Source: Pycnococcus provasolii (Eukaryota > Chlorophyta > Pseudoscourfieldiophyceae > Pseudoscourfieldiales). Taken from it: a stretch of 64,000 nt of DNA. The position numbers were made by a program, and so were the translations under genes. Where the stretch lies: the NCBI GenBank assembly GCA_049487715.1, contig CP150566.1, positions 496,001-560,000 on the forward strand, given 5' to 3'. The notes beneath the pieces were generated by a model. That model made no database searches, had not been told where the DNA came from, and saw only the letters and a program-made list of their open reading frames with translations. Below are positions 31,234 through 41,206 of this stretch, piece after piece (position 1 is the stretch's first letter; every line of letters begins with the position of its first letter).

Positions 31234-33108
31234 TCACCGTGTGAAAATATCAAACAAACTCACGCAAATCTCTGCGCTGATGAGCACAATAATGATCCAC
31301 TCCAACGTGTCGCTCTTGCGGTTCTGCAGAACTTCCAGGAAGTACTTGACGTTGTCCTGAATCAAGCTCATCTTCGTGTTGAGCGCGTCAAAGCGGGCGT
31401 TGATCTCAAAGTCGTCGCGCATTCCGCTCCACACGCGCTCGTAGTTTGCGAATTTCCATGCCGTGTCACTTCGCTCGAGCACTCCCAGTCGCGTGATCAC
31501 ATCCGCGAGAACGGAGTTGACGGTGGCGACGATCTGGAATAGCCGCTCTCGGCGCATCGTGAAGCTTCCCGTGCGCTCCATCTCGTGGTTTAAAAACTTG
31601 AATTCCTCGAGCATCCCGTCGACGCGGTTTGCGTAGTGGTCCAGCGCCACGCTCTGCGCGAGGACAGATGCAATGACAGACACGTTGTGCGCGTCGAGGC
31701 GCTGCAGTGTCAACTCGCCGTACTCGCCAAATTCGCACCAATTTTCCATCGTGGGGCTGACAACCACGCCGAAGGAATCAGAGCAAAGAGCACCCACATC
31801 GACAGCCGGAGCGCGCATACCCGAAAGCTGCGAACCAGCTGGTGGTGCGCCGGTCGTCGCCAGTGCCGCGGCACTTGCGACAGACTCACGCAAACCAGGG
31901 CGTCTTGCCAAATCGCGCGGGTTCACAGCGGCATGCTTTCTCGCGAGCGTGATGTGCTTCGCGTGGTCCTCAGGTGTGACGTTGAAGAGCACAAGTCCGC
32001 CAAAGTCGTACACGACGGCGAATGCGGCAGTCGGTGGCATGTAATCCTCAGCGTGCAATCTGTCCTCGCCGTCCGCCGCGATCTCCTCGAATGGCTCGGC
32101 AGATGCCGTAGCACTCGCGCCAAATGCAGCGCGCGTCTCCGTTGGCCCGGCGGCTGCGGCCGCCGCCGCCGCCGCCTTTGCCTTTGCCGCCGCGGCGAGT
32201 CGACCGTGCTGAGGCCTGGACGCCGTCCAGAACTCCTTCAAAGCCGCAAGTGCGGGTCCGCTCTTCGCCTTGCCTTGCACCTCTCCAACACCAAGGTGCA
32301 CAATCAAGCTGTCTGCGTCAACTCTGTGCGGATACGCACCGTAGTCACGTGCGAGCGCGGAGAAGTCCACCTCACGACCGACGTAGTACGCCGAAATGGG
32401 TACGTGATAACGCAAGACAGGCTGTTGCGACACGGCGTCAGCGTCGTGGTTACGTGCTTGTTCTGACGACGATTCAACGTGGTTGCTGTGGTCGTCGTGA
32501 CGCGTGCATGGCGTGCGTGAGACGAACGAGCGCGCGCCCAGCAGCGAGCGAGAGAAATCTCTGTACGCCGTCGATGGCAGCCCTTTGAATTCACCACCAT
32601 ACGCTACAGATTCCCGTGCAAGTGCAAGGGAGGAAAGCGCACCACGAGAATGAGCCAAATGATCACGAGAGTGAGCCATCAAGCCCAAAAACATCCGACC
32701 ACCCATCACCATCCCTAATCCATCACCCGTGGACCGAGAGACAGCGGCGGACCGAGAAGTGGGCACCGCCGAAGTGGTGACGAGTGGACGAACGAGTGGA
32801 CGAACGAGTGGCGTTAGGGTGACGCTGCTGCGCACGAACGCTCTGCAGAGCCCCGGCGCCACGGGCATCGGCATCGGCGGAGGAGGATGACGACGATGAA
32901 GGGGGACAAGTTTCAATTTTTCTCCTCTCTTCTTCGAGGGGCGACTTGTTCCTGATGCTCCGGAGGCCCCTGCCCCTGGCTGCCTGGGTGACAGGAAAAG
33001 CAAAAATCCAAACCCCGAAACCATTCCGACGAAAGCTAATCCAAGTGCTATCAAGGAGTTGACTTGTAGTTTGTGCAAAAAAAGACAGCTCGAGCTTACT
33101 GTAAGCAT
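31234..33108 (-). CDS. DUF155 (RMND1/RMD1-like) organellar membrane protein
   Basis: DUF155 proteins include mitochondrial RMND1, needed for mitochondrial translation, and plant RRG-type proteins. The conserved core covers the C-terminal half: AFAVVYDFGGLVLFNVTPED, later SVALDHYANRVDGMLEEFK, FDALNTKMSLIQDNVKYFLE and the hallmark terminal helix LEWIIIVLISAEICVSLFDI, which anchors it in the membrane. The N-terminal half is Ser/Arg/Ala-rich (polyalanine near 32155-32180) and is probably a targeting and linker region. The start is uncertain: ATG 33108 is used, but ATG 33024 or the MPMPVAPGLCRAFVRSS methionine, which opens a presequence-like stretch, are possible. Confidence 0.8.
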   Translation of the reverse strand: MLTVSSSCLFLHKLQVNSLIALGLAFVGMVSGFGFLLFLSPRQPGAGASGASGTSRPSKKRGEKLKLVPLHRRHPPPPMPMPVAPGLCRAFVRSSVTLTPLVRPLVRPLVTTSAVPTSRSAAVSRSTGDGLGMVMGGRMFLGLMAHSRDHLAHSRGALSSLALARESVAYGGEFKGLPSTAYRDFSRSLLGARSFVSRTPCTRHDDHSNHVESSSEQARNHDADAVSQQPVLRYHVPISAYYVGREVDFSALARDYGAYPHRVDADSLIVHLGVGEVQGKAKSGPALAALKEFWTASRPQHGRLAAAAKAKAAAAAAAAAGPTETRAAFGASATASAEPFEEIAADGEDRLHAEDYMPPTAAFAVVYDFGGLVLFNVTPEDHAKHITLARKHAAVNPRDLARRPGLRESVASAAALATTGAPPAGSQLSGMRAPAVDVGALCSDSFGVVVSPTMENWCEFGEYGELTLQRLDAHNVSVIASVLAQSVALDHYANRVDGMLEEFKFLNHEMERTGSFTMRRERLFQIVATVNSVLADVITRLGVLERSDTAWKFANYERVWSGMRDDFEINARFDALNTKMSLIQDNVKYFLEVLQNRKSDTLEWIIIVLISAEICVSLFDIFTR

Positions 33109-33219
33109 TTTATTACTTGCGTTCACTCCACCGTGGAGTGGACACCATTCTCTCACAAAATATCACACCCAAAATCATCATTTGCGATCATTCATCATCA
33201 GATGCAGATGCAGATCAGA

Positions 33220-35220
33220 TCAAGCCTGGCCCGTTGCCTCCGCAATCTCCTCCGCGAAGCTCTTCTTCTCAACCTTCTCAACCATCTCGCCAAGGTTGTA
33301 CTTAATGAAACGGGTCACCGTGATCTTCTCGCCCAACTCAGCGGTCGCTGACTTGAGGTAATCGGCAACTGACACGTTCGTGTCCTTGATGAAAGGCTGC
33401 TCGAGAAGTGCGAGCGTCTTGGCAATCTTGCCAATGCGACCGTCGACAATCTTTGCCTTGATCTCGTCCGGCTTGCCCTGCAGATCCTCCTTTTCCATCT
33501 CTATCTTACGCTCGCGGTCCAGCATCTCCGCGCTAACGTCGTCCATGCTGACCACCTCCACCGTCGGCGATGCCGCCACCTGCATGGCCATGTCATTCGC
33601 AACCTCCTCGAACTTCTCGCCGCGTGCGACGAAGTCCGTCTCGCAGTTCACCTCGCAGATGACGCCGAGCTTCGCGCCAAGGTGGATGTACGTCACCACC
33701 TTTCCCTCTGCGGCGACACGTCCCTGCTTCTTGTCCGCGCTCGCCATTCCCTTCTTCTTCAGATAGTCCTTCGCCTCCTCGATGTCACCGTTGCACTCCG
33801 TCAGGGCCTTCTTCGCATCCATCATCCCTGCGCCTGTTGCGTCGCGCAGTGCCTTGACATCCTTGGCCGAAATCTTAGCCGGTGCAGCAGCCTCAGCCTT
33901 AACAGGCTCGGGAGCAGGCTCCGGCTCCGGCTCCGGCTCCGGCTCAGGTTCAACCGCCGCCTCCACAGGCGCCGGCTCCGGTTCTGGCTCGGGCTCAGCC
34001 GCCGCCTCCACAGGCTCCGGCTCCGGCTCCGGCTCAGGTTCGGGCTCAGCCGTCGCCTCAACAGGCTCCGGCTCGGGGGCAGTCGCCGTCTCACCCTCAG
34101 GCGGCGACTGCTTCTGAAAATCCGACTCCTCCACGGCAGGTGTCACGACGGCGGCAGTGCTCCCGTCAAACTCGAAGAGAACCTTGTCGTCGTCGGCGAC
34201 GCGGAAAAAGTCGCGCTTGATGCCCGCCTGGCGGAGAACAATCTCGAAGAGCGACATGTCTTCGGTGACGTCCACCACCTGCAATTCGGAGGCGTCCACC
34301 TCCTCCTTGAATGAAAGGCTGATTTTCGCGCCGTCAATCTTGATGACGCGCGCCTCCACCTCCTGTCCCTCCTCGACAATTGCCATCGGGTTGGCGTTGA
34401 ACGACTCGGACATCTCCGTGACGTGAACGAGTCCCTCGACGCCGTCGGCCAGCTTGACGAAGCAGCCAAAGCCGGCAACCTTCGTCACCTTTCCCTTGAT
34501 CATCTCGCCCTTCTTGATGCTGAAACCATCAGGAAGCTTGTTGTCGCTCTTTCCCTTTCGGGGGCGCTTCTGTCCACCGCCGCGCGTTGCCGCGCCGCGG
34601 CGAGGGGCGCGCGGGGCGCCACCCTCTCCGTCGAAGCTGCCCTCGTTTCCGCCCCTCTCCCGCCTCGGTGGGCGCTGCTCACCGACGGGGATCATGCTGA
34701 GCCCAAGCTTGTTGTTGACGGCGTCAATTTCGTGCACACGGCACTCCACCTCCTGTCCCACCTCGAAGTGGTCCGCAACGTTCTCGACGAATCCGGACGA
34801 CACCTGGCTGATGTGGACAAGTCCGTCCTTGCGCGCTCCGACGTCGACGAAAGCTCCGTACGTCTGGATGGAAACCACCTTCCCCGGAATCATCTGGTTA
34901 ATCTCGAGGTCCTCGAGGTTGACGGTGACCGTCTTGCGCGGGCGCGACGGCCTCTTGCGCTGCTGTCGCCTCTCTCCCGTGGGCTTGCTGTCGTTGGACC
35001 CTGCCACACCCGCGACCTCCGCCGCCGCCGCGGCTGCCGCCGCCGCCGCCGCCGCCGCCGCTGCCGCGACTTCCGCCGTCTCCGCGGCGGTGGTTTCCGT
35101 CTCGGAGGATGCGAACACGACCAAGTTGGCGGCACGGTGAACTCGAGAGGCCCCCACTGATTGCGTCCCAGCAGAGCGCAAAGAGCGGAGAGGAGCTCGG
35201 CATCCTATCCGCGCAAGCAT
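33220..35220 (-). CDS. tsf: Plastid elongation factor Ts with two S1 domains
   Basis: EF-Ts recycles EF-Tu in translation. This 666-residue precursor begins with an Arg/Ser transit peptide. A polyalanine tract and a basic linker follow, then S1 domain 1 (QMIPGKVVSIQTYGAFVDVG), a Gly/Arg-rich spacer and S1 domain 2 (GEMIKGKVTKVAGFGCFVKL). After a Pro-Glu repeat tract (about 33905-34075) comes one UBA-TSF module: VKALRDATGAGMMDAKKAL, then VICEVNCETDFVARGEKFEE, the EF-Tu-contact region, and a dimer-like C-terminus. S1 domains fused to EF-Ts characterise chloroplast EF-Ts/PETs polyproteins of the green lineage, whose processing also yields a ribosome-associated S1 protein (PSRP-7). Start is ATG 35220. 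Confidence 0.93.
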   Translation of the reverse strand: MLARIGCRAPLRSLRSAGTQSVGASRVHRAANLVVFASSETETTAAETAEVAAAAAAAAAAAAAAAAEVAGVAGSNDSKPTGERRQQRKRPSRPRKTVTVNLEDLEINQMIPGKVVSIQTYGAFVDVGARKDGLVHISQVSSGFVENVADHFEVGQEVECRVHEIDAVNNKLGLSMIPVGEQRPPRRERGGNEGSFDGEGGAPRAPRRGAATRGGGQKRPRKGKSDNKLPDGFSIKKGEMIKGKVTKVAGFGCFVKLADGVEGLVHVTEMSESFNANPMAIVEEGQEVEARVIKIDGAKISLSFKEEVDASELQVVDVTEDMSLFEIVLRQAGIKRDFFRVADDDKVLFEFDGSTAAVVTPAVEESDFQKQSPPEGETATAPEPEPVEATAEPEPEPEPEPEPVEAAAEPEPEPEPAPVEAAVEPEPEPEPEPEPAPEPVKAEAAAPAKISAKDVKALRDATGAGMMDAKKALTECNGDIEEAKDYLKKKGMASADKKQGRVAAEGKVVTYIHLGAKLGVICEVNCETDFVARGEKFEEVANDMAMQVAASPTVEVVSMDDVSAEMLDRERKIEMEKEDLQGKPDEIKAKIVDGRIGKIAKTLALLEQPFIKDTNVSVADYLKSATAELGEKITVTRFIKYNLGEMVEKVEKKSFAEEIAEATGQA

Positions 35221-35280
35221 ATTATCTCAAAGAGCAAAGGAGCAGACGATGAAAACGAAGTAGGGTAAGAAGAGAAGGTA

Positions 35281-35317
<37 letters not shown>

Positions 35318-36082
35318 TTAGGAAGATGAGTGCGAGTGCAGAATGCAGAGAATGCAGAGATGGAATGGCAGGAAGGATACCTGTAAGCGTGTGCCTCGCC
35401 GCCTCACCTCCTCCCAGGTTGTAGTTGTAGGGCGACGGCGTGCCTTGGCGTCTGCGGTGCCCCCCGGGCCCCGGGGGTCACCTGTGGTGGAGCCCTTTTT
35501 AGGCGTCAGAAAGAATAATCACCTGTGGCTCTCATTTTGTGGCCAGTTTGGGGGCATTTTATCCACTCACGCTTTCCTTTCCAACCCTTTCTAAGAAGGG
35601 GTTAGGGGTTTAGCATTGGCATCGTCCCCATAGATCTGCGGACAACCTTCTGCGGACACCCTCCTGTCTCCTGTGTTTGGGGTTTTTGGTTTCTTCCCAC
35701 GCCTGCCAGCCTGGGTCCGGACACCTCTTCTTCTCTCTGTCTGCCTGTGCCTGTGGGTGGTGGTTCCGTTCTCCAGGTTGGATACAGGTTAGCACCTACC
35801 GTATGGCGACATAGCCTATAGGCGTTGGACTGGGTGTACACTGTATGTATGGCCCATGGGACACATACACATAACCTTAAGTAGTTCATAGAACTTTGGG
35901 AGGGGGTTAGGGTAGACGACCTGTTTTTTGTAGTCTATGGAAAAACAATTTTTCCCCATCTTAAGGGACCTCTTCTGTTACACATAAATAAAATGCATGT
36001 TGAACACATTTTCAGTTTCATTTGAGCCACACAACGGTCTCGGTCTCGTCTGTAGAAAGCACACACAGCTGAGTGAACTTAA
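35221..36082. other. Intergenic region between EF-Ts and TMEM16-fusion genes
   Basis: No credible gene. It holds a CA-dinucleotide microsatellite (35283-35315), GGTTAGGG-type elements near 35597 and 35907, and a C/G-rich block near 35460-35480. Both flanking genes are on the minus strand, so this carries the EF-Ts promoter and the 3' region of the TMEM16-fusion gene. Confidence 0.45.
35283..35315. repeat. CA-dinucleotide microsatellite
   Basis: An uninterrupted CA/AC run of about 33 bp lies shortly upstream of the EF-Ts start codon. Confidence 0.9.
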
Positions 36083-39000
36083 TTAATTGCCGTCCAGGTC
36101 GCTGTGGTCCACAACAATCGGAGGAATGAAGTGCAGGAAACTCATCTCGCCAGGGTCGCGCCATGCACCCTCTCGGATCAAAGCGTTGATGTTCGACGTG
36201 AGAGCGAGCGTGCCGCTCTGCGCGTACACCAGCACGTCCTTGCGCCGGCGGTCGTCGAGCGAGTCGCAGTACCTCTTAATCAACAGATAGCGGTGCAGCT
36301 GCGGCGGGTTTGCGCCCATCTCCTCCGCCACCGCGGTGACGAGCTCGTCCGTGCCCATCTGCTTGTCGAGCACCCAACGCTCGAACATCTTGCGTCGAAC
36401 GACGTCGGCGCGCTCGAACGCTCGTTTGGCGTACACCACCGGGTCGATGTGAGGGCCGAGCTCCGCGGGAACGGGCTCGCCGGGATCCGGAGCAGCCTCC
36501 TCGGCAATCACCGCGAGAACGTCCATCAGTCCACGCGGGTAACCCACAGTCAGCTGAGCAAGCACCTCGTACGGGTTGCCTCCGCTGCGATCCACGTAAC
36601 GAACCAAGCGACAGTACCTTTCCGCCTGAGGGAGCGTGCATCCGGCGTCGATGCATGCAAACTGCCTGATGCTCATCACCGTCGCCGAGCGGCTTCCCAT
36701 CACCGTCACATCCTGATGAGCCTCCCAGATGGCGTACGCCGACTCGCGCACGCGCTTGCCGATGTCGTAAGCACGGCGCAAGTTCGTGATCGGAACGAGC
36801 TGGCGAAGCAGGCCGGGTGCCGTGGGGCACTCGCCCTGATCCGTCCACTGGCCGCAGCGCGCCTTGAGCATAATCGTCGTCAAGAACGCGTAAATCGTCG
36901 TCGACGAGTTGTACATGAGCTGCTTGCGCTCGTCCAGAGACATGCCGTCGACGTACCTGACAATCTTCAGGTAGCGCTCCGCGGAGTTCTCGTCGATGTC
37001 CTCGTTCTTGCAGATCTGCTTGCGCGTCACGAACGGATTCGCCAGCATCATGCGGTACGAGCGCTCGCGGAGCGCGCATCCAGCGCGGTACGCGTCGCGC
37101 ACGAAGCGCAGCGGCTCCTTCTTCTTCAACACCATCCACTGCGGGATGTAGTCGAGGCTGACGATGCGCACGAGCGCGTAGCACAGCAGGAAGAAGTTCT
37201 CCGCGATGAACGCAACCATGATCCGCTCCGTCATGCTGATCTTGGGGAAGAAGTATTCGCGCATCGTGTTCGAGCTCACGCAGAGCAGGAAGCAGTGGTT
37301 GCAGATGCCAAACAGGCAGAAAATTTCAAACGCAACCTTCCAGAATGGACCGACGGAGTTGACGCGCTCGGAGACGGGGCGACGCTGCAGCTTGCTGAAC
37401 TTCCAGATGTCCAGGCGAACCTCGAAGAAGTTGTTCAGAAGAGCGAGCAGAGGCGCGAGCGGCCATGCCGCGCCGAACATGCTCACGAAGCCAAACTGGA
37501 TCAGAATCTCCGCAAACTCTAGAGCTACGCACTGGTCCTCCATCGTCACCTCGTCGCGAGCCTCGCTGTACGTCTCCTTCAGATTCGACACAGCGCCGCC
37601 TCCCGTCCCGGACTTGGCCTGCTTCACGAGCTCGTTGTTCGCCTCCTGCAGCTCCTTCGTCATGTTCGCGGCGAGCGACCCAATGTCGCTCGGGCCCGTG
37701 CCGTCGTCACCCCCTCCCTCGGGGTCGTCCGCCTGGCTCCTCGCGCTTCGCTTCGTCTTCTCGAGGCGGCGCACCATGTCCTCCGCCTTCTCCGTGGCCA
37801 GCTTCGATCCCGACAGCCACGGGATCATGTATTCCGTGAAGTTGTTGAGAAGCTGCGTGACGACAAGAATGCTCGCCAGCTGCGCTGCAACGCCGTCGAT
37901 GTCGTACTTGTAGTACGCGTAGTAGAACAGGCTCGAGTAGTTATTGCAGAACTTGAATGCAAGCACCTTCATCGCCACCGCACTGTCGAATAGCTCGATC
38001 GTCTCGTGGTTCTCGCGCTTCGTGCACCAAACGGCAACCTTATCGTACACCGTGTTCAGGAGCCAAATGACCACCGCCTGAAGGCCGGTGGCACCATAAA
38101 AGGCTAGCTCGCCCTTCCAGTTCTTCTTCTTCAGCCTCTTGTCGTCAAAGTTGTCGAAGAATTCCCTCTGCCTTTCGAGGAAATCGTCAAGCTCGAAAAC
38201 GCCGTACGTGTACCCCACCACGCAGCCTAAGAACAGCAAAAAGATGGGAAGCGACACGAGAAGCGTGTTCCTCAGCTGGTTGCGTCGCTGAATGCGCGTC
38301 ATCACCGCGCGGTACGCCCAGCCTCCGCCGACGTACTGCAGGCGAACCGGAGCGGTGGATAGCGGGTTGGGCATCGGGTTGCGAACAGCGTAGTCGTCCA
38401 CCTTCCATCGGAACGCGAGCTCCTTCGACTTCGTCTCCCAGCCGCGCACCACCGCGGTGTTCCACAGGCAAAGGAACAGGCCAAACGCGAACATCATTGG
38501 GTGGTCGTACTGGTCGTCGAACTTCTCATCACCGCTCGTGTCGTTGGAGATCTGCGATTCGTACTCGCTGGGCACAAACTCGAGGCCGAAGCAGAAGATG
38601 CCGGCAAGCGCGGGAGCCACAAGCCAGTTGGTGAAGTAGCTGAGGAATCCGAGATAAAAACCGATCTTGTGCCCGTAGTACTTGAGCGCACGCTCGAGCG
38701 CGGCGTACTCGTTCTGCTTGCTCTCGCTGAAGTAGTCAAGAAGCTCCGTTCGCCAGTACTCACGCGACCCAAGGCTGCTGATGCGCCAGTGCTCGAGCAG
38801 GTTGTGGCGCTGCACCGCATCGTGCAGGACGACAAAGTCCTTCACGACGCGGTACTTGATGTAGTGGCTGAGGCTGATGCCCGCGACGTGCGGCTCGCGG
38901 CGCTTCGAGCGATACACGTCGTCGACGTTCTGCGACGTGGCGTGGGCGGTGGACGGCTGGATGGCGCGCGCGGCGTACCATGGGCTGGCGGACGAGTGCG

Positions 39001-41206
39001 CCACCTTGGCAGTCCCCTGCAGCACGCCGCGCAGCAGTGCCGCCTCGTTCGTCGGAACAGCCTGTATAACGTTCAGCAGGAGCTTCTGCTTCTCTCCACG
39101 GCTGAAATCCTCAAAGCCGAGGTTGGGGTAGAAGTTCTCGTCGATGTAGAAATCCTCGAAGCGCTCAAAGTCGATGCGCCGGCACTGCAGTCGCATTCGC
39201 ATCGCCTCCTGCTGAAGTCGATAAAGAGGCGAGCCGATGCGCATCAGCGTGTACTGCCTCAGATCGCCGTTCACTAAGCCGAGAACCTTCTCCTGGATGA
39301 ACACGTTCTCCTCGATCACGATCAGGCCAGCCTTGTGCAGCTGCCTCTTGATCGACTCACGGTCAATCATCTTGTGCTCCACGCGCTTCGCAGCCACGCT
39401 CTTCGAGACGAACGGCTTTTTCAGGATGCGTGAGCCTATGGCATCGCCCTCCGTTTGCATCTCCCAGCCACCTTCGTCGAAGATGAGTCCAAAGTGGAAC
39501 TCCACGGGGTGATCGTACGTGAATATGGGGTACAAGTTGACGATGTAGTCACGAAGGAGCTCGAAGATTTCCGGGTGCCGCGCGTAGTCGAGAGGCGTGT
39601 GCCCTCGCGCGTCGCGCAGGATCTTGGAGTCGATTCCCGGGCCGAGCAGAGCATCCACGCCGTCGAGCCAGCTCTTAAGCACAGCCTTGTGCAATGGTGT
39701 GTAGCCCGTTCCAGCCTCTGGGATGTTCGCGTCGGCGTTGTTCTGCAGCAGGAGGCGGATCGTCTTGGCATCCTCCGTCTCCACGCAGACGTTCAGCGGC
39801 GTTCGGCCGTAGTCGTCCGGAAGATCGACGTCGACGCGCGCGTCGGCAAGGAGCATCGACGCGATGGACGAGTTGTCGCGAATGCTAACGGCCAGGCTCA
39901 GTACAGATCGGCCGGAGAAGTCGGTCGTCGTCACGTCCGCGCCGAGGTCGATGAGCTTGCGCGCAACGCGGAAGGCTCCAGCCTTCACCGCTCGCATCAG
40001 CGGCGTGCACCCGTCGCCATCTCTATCGTCGACATCTGTGACGTGAAATCGATCAAACTCAATGAAGATGTCGAGCACGACCCACGCGTCGGCGCTCGCC
40101 GCGAGGTGAACGGGCGTGTCTCCGCTGTTGTCCTTCAGCTCGACGCCATTCAGCTCCAGTCCTGGCATCAGCAGGCGAAGAGCTTTGTACTGCCCATGCT
40201 CCGCCGCGACGTGAAACGCCGTGCGCCCTCGGTAGTCTGTCAAGTTCAGGTCGGCGTTCGCCTCGAGCAGAAGCTCGATGACGCGCAGGCGGCCGTTCCT
40301 CACGGCGATGTGCAGCGCCGTCTCGCCGTCGGGGTCGAGCAGTCTGGAATTTGCGCCCCGCGCGAGCAGCACGCCCACGACGTCGGCGTGCCCGTACTGC
40401 GCCGCGAGGTGCAGCGGCGTGGTTGGGAAAGCGATGCCGTCGCGGCCGTCGGGCGAGAGCAGATCCGTCTCCAGCAGGTGCACGCACTCCGCCGCCTCGC
40501 CAGCCTCGGCGGCTCGGTGCAGCGGGTCCTGCGGTATATTCTCGAAGCCCGGGATGAGGCAGTCAACGAGCCTCCTATGCCGCAGCACCATCTCCGCAAA
40601 CTCCTGCTTGGTGAGCGGCGACTGGCTCTCGCCGACGATGCTCTCTAACAGCTGCCTTGCTGTGCGCTCGGGGAACCGCGTGTCCTCCGCCGCTCCACCC
40701 GCGGCACTGCCCTGCGTTTTTCTGATTTCGTCCAGTCCTGCGAGCGCGAGGCGCAGCACGGTGTACACGTCCGTTAGGCTGAGCAGGTCCGGCGGTCCCT
40801 GCACGTGGTACAGCCTCCACGCGAACTCGAGAAGCTCGGGCACGGTACCACGCAGCATGGTGGAGTATCCCTCGCAGAACTCGACGAAGTTGATGTCGCC
40901 GTGTCCGTCAAAGTCGAACGCCTTGAAGAGCTGTTTTCTCAGGAGGAGGTTCGACCATCCCATTTCTTTCTCCACGAGCTCGTAGAAGTGCGTCGCCTGT
41001 AGTCTATCGCTCGTGACGCGCTTGAACGACGCCAGCAGACGTTCGAGTTCCTCCGGCGTGAAGTGCGTTGTGTTGTTGAGGACCAGGTCGCCGTAGAAGT
41101 CGTCGGGCGTGCGTTTGTTCGTCTTGTACGACTGCAGCAGAGTTGACGCGACGGTCTTCTGCACGGCGTCGCGCGCCTTCACTTTCTTGAACGACTTGGC
41201 CCACAT
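36083..41206 (-). CDS. EF-hand + ankyrin + anoctamin (TMEM16) fusion protein
   Basis: An uninterrupted 1707-residue protein. Near residues 60-125 is an EF-hand pair with one canonical loop (FDFDGHGDINFVEF). About nine ankyrin repeats follow (roughly residues 227-560; units such as GETALHIAVRNGRLRVIELL and TPLHKAVLKSWLDGVDALL). The TMEM16 membrane domain covers about 610-1330, with many hydrophobic helices. The TMEM16 calcium site looks intact: an ExxE pair in EFAEILIQFGF, then VSMFGAAWPLAPLLALLNN and ExxxD in FEVRLDIWKF, plus Asn in FKFCNNYSSLFYYAYYK. TMEM16 proteins are calcium-activated chloride channels and/or lipid scramblases; which applies here is unknown. The C-terminal 370 residues contain a threefold repeat. 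Start is an ATG with a short basic N-terminus (MWAKSFKKVKAR). Confidence 0.9.
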   Translation of the reverse strand: MWAKSFKKVKARDAVQKTVASTLLQSYKTNKRTPDDFYGDLVLNNTTHFTPEELERLLASFKRVTSDRLQATHFYELVEKEMGWSNLLLRKQLFKAFDFDGHGDINFVEFCEGYSTMLRGTVPELLEFAWRLYHVQGPPDLLSLTDVYTVLRLALAGLDEIRKTQGSAAGGAAEDTRFPERTARQLLESIVGESQSPLTKQEFAEMVLRHRRLVDCLIPGFENIPQDPLHRAAEAGEAAECVHLLETDLLSPDGRDGIAFPTTPLHLAAQYGHADVVGVLLARGANSRLLDPDGETALHIAVRNGRLRVIELLLEANADLNLTDYRGRTAFHVAAEHGQYKALRLLMPGLELNGVELKDNSGDTPVHLAASADAWVVLDIFIEFDRFHVTDVDDRDGDGCTPLMRAVKAGAFRVARKLIDLGADVTTTDFSGRSVLSLAVSIRDNSSIASMLLADARVDVDLPDDYGRTPLNVCVETEDAKTIRLLLQNNADANIPEAGTGYTPLHKAVLKSWLDGVDALLGPGIDSKILRDARGHTPLDYARHPEIFELLRDYIVNLYPIFTYDHPVEFHFGLIFDEGGWEMQTEGDAIGSRILKKPFVSKSVAAKRVEHKMIDRESIKRQLHKAGLIVIEENVFIQEKVLGLVNGDLRQYTLMRIGSPLYRLQQEAMRMRLQCRRIDFERFEDFYIDENFYPNLGFEDFSRGEKQKLLLNVIQAVPTNEAALLRGVLQGTAKVAHSSASPWYAARAIQPSTAHATSQNVDDVYRSKRREPHVAGISLSHYIKYRVVKDFVVLHDAVQRHNLLEHWRISSLGSREYWRTELLDYFSESKQNEYAALERALKYYGHKIGFYLGFLSYFTNWLVAPALAGIFCFGLEFVPSEYESQISNDTSGDEKFDDQYDHPMMFAFGLFLCLWNTAVVRGWETKSKELAFRWKVDDYAVRNPMPNPLSTAPVRLQYVGGGWAYRAVMTRIQRRNQLRNTLLVSLPIFLLFLGCVVGYTYGVFELDDFLERQREFFDNFDDKRLKKKNWKGELAFYGATGLQAVVIWLLNTVYDKVAVWCTKRENHETIELFDSAVAMKVLAFKFCNNYSSLFYYAYYKYDIDGVAAQLASILVVTQLLNNFTEYMIPWLSGSKLATEKAEDMVRRLEKTKRSARSQADDPEGGGDDGTGPSDIGSLAANMTKELQEANNELVKQAKSGTGGGAVSNLKETYSEARDEVTMEDQCVALEFAEILIQFGFVSMFGAAWPLAPLLALLNNFFEVRLDIWKFSKLQRRPVSERVNSVGPFWKVAFEIFCLFGICNHCFLLCVSSNTMREYFFPKISMTERIMVAFIAENFFLLCYALVRIVSLDYIPQWMVLKKKEPLRFVRDAYRAGCALRERSYRMMLANPFVTRKQICKNEDIDENSAERYLKIVRYVDGMSLDERKQLMYNSSTTIYAFLTTIMLKARCGQWTDQGECPTAPGLLRQLVPITNLRRAYDIGKRVRESAYAIWEAHQDVTVMGSRSATVMSIRQFACIDAGCTLPQAERYCRLVRYVDRSGGNPYEVLAQLTVGYPRGLMDVLAVIAEEAAPDPGEPVPAELGPHIDPVVYAKRAFERADVVRRKMFERWVLDKQMGTDELVTAVAEEMGANPPQLHRYLLIKRYCDSLDDRRRKDVLVYAQSGTLALTSNINALIREGAWRDPGEMSFLHFIPPIVVDHSDLDGN
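36160..37115 (-). repeat. Threefold protein repeat at the C-terminus of the TMEM16 fusion
   Basis: Three units of roughly 80-130 residues, each starting with an R-A-Y/F helix (RDAYRAGCALRERSY; RRAYDIGKRVRESAY; KRAFERADVVRRKMF). After a variable loop each ends in an RY-x4-RY motif (AERYLKIVRYVDG; AERYCRLVRYVDR; LHRYLLIKRYCDS). The DNA units are too diverged to be a recent duplication. No known domain recognised. Confidence 0.7.

Noticed and set aside
36104-37522. 472-codon plus-strand ORF
   Set aside because: Antisense to the TMEM16 fusion; no domain and His/Arg-biased composition.
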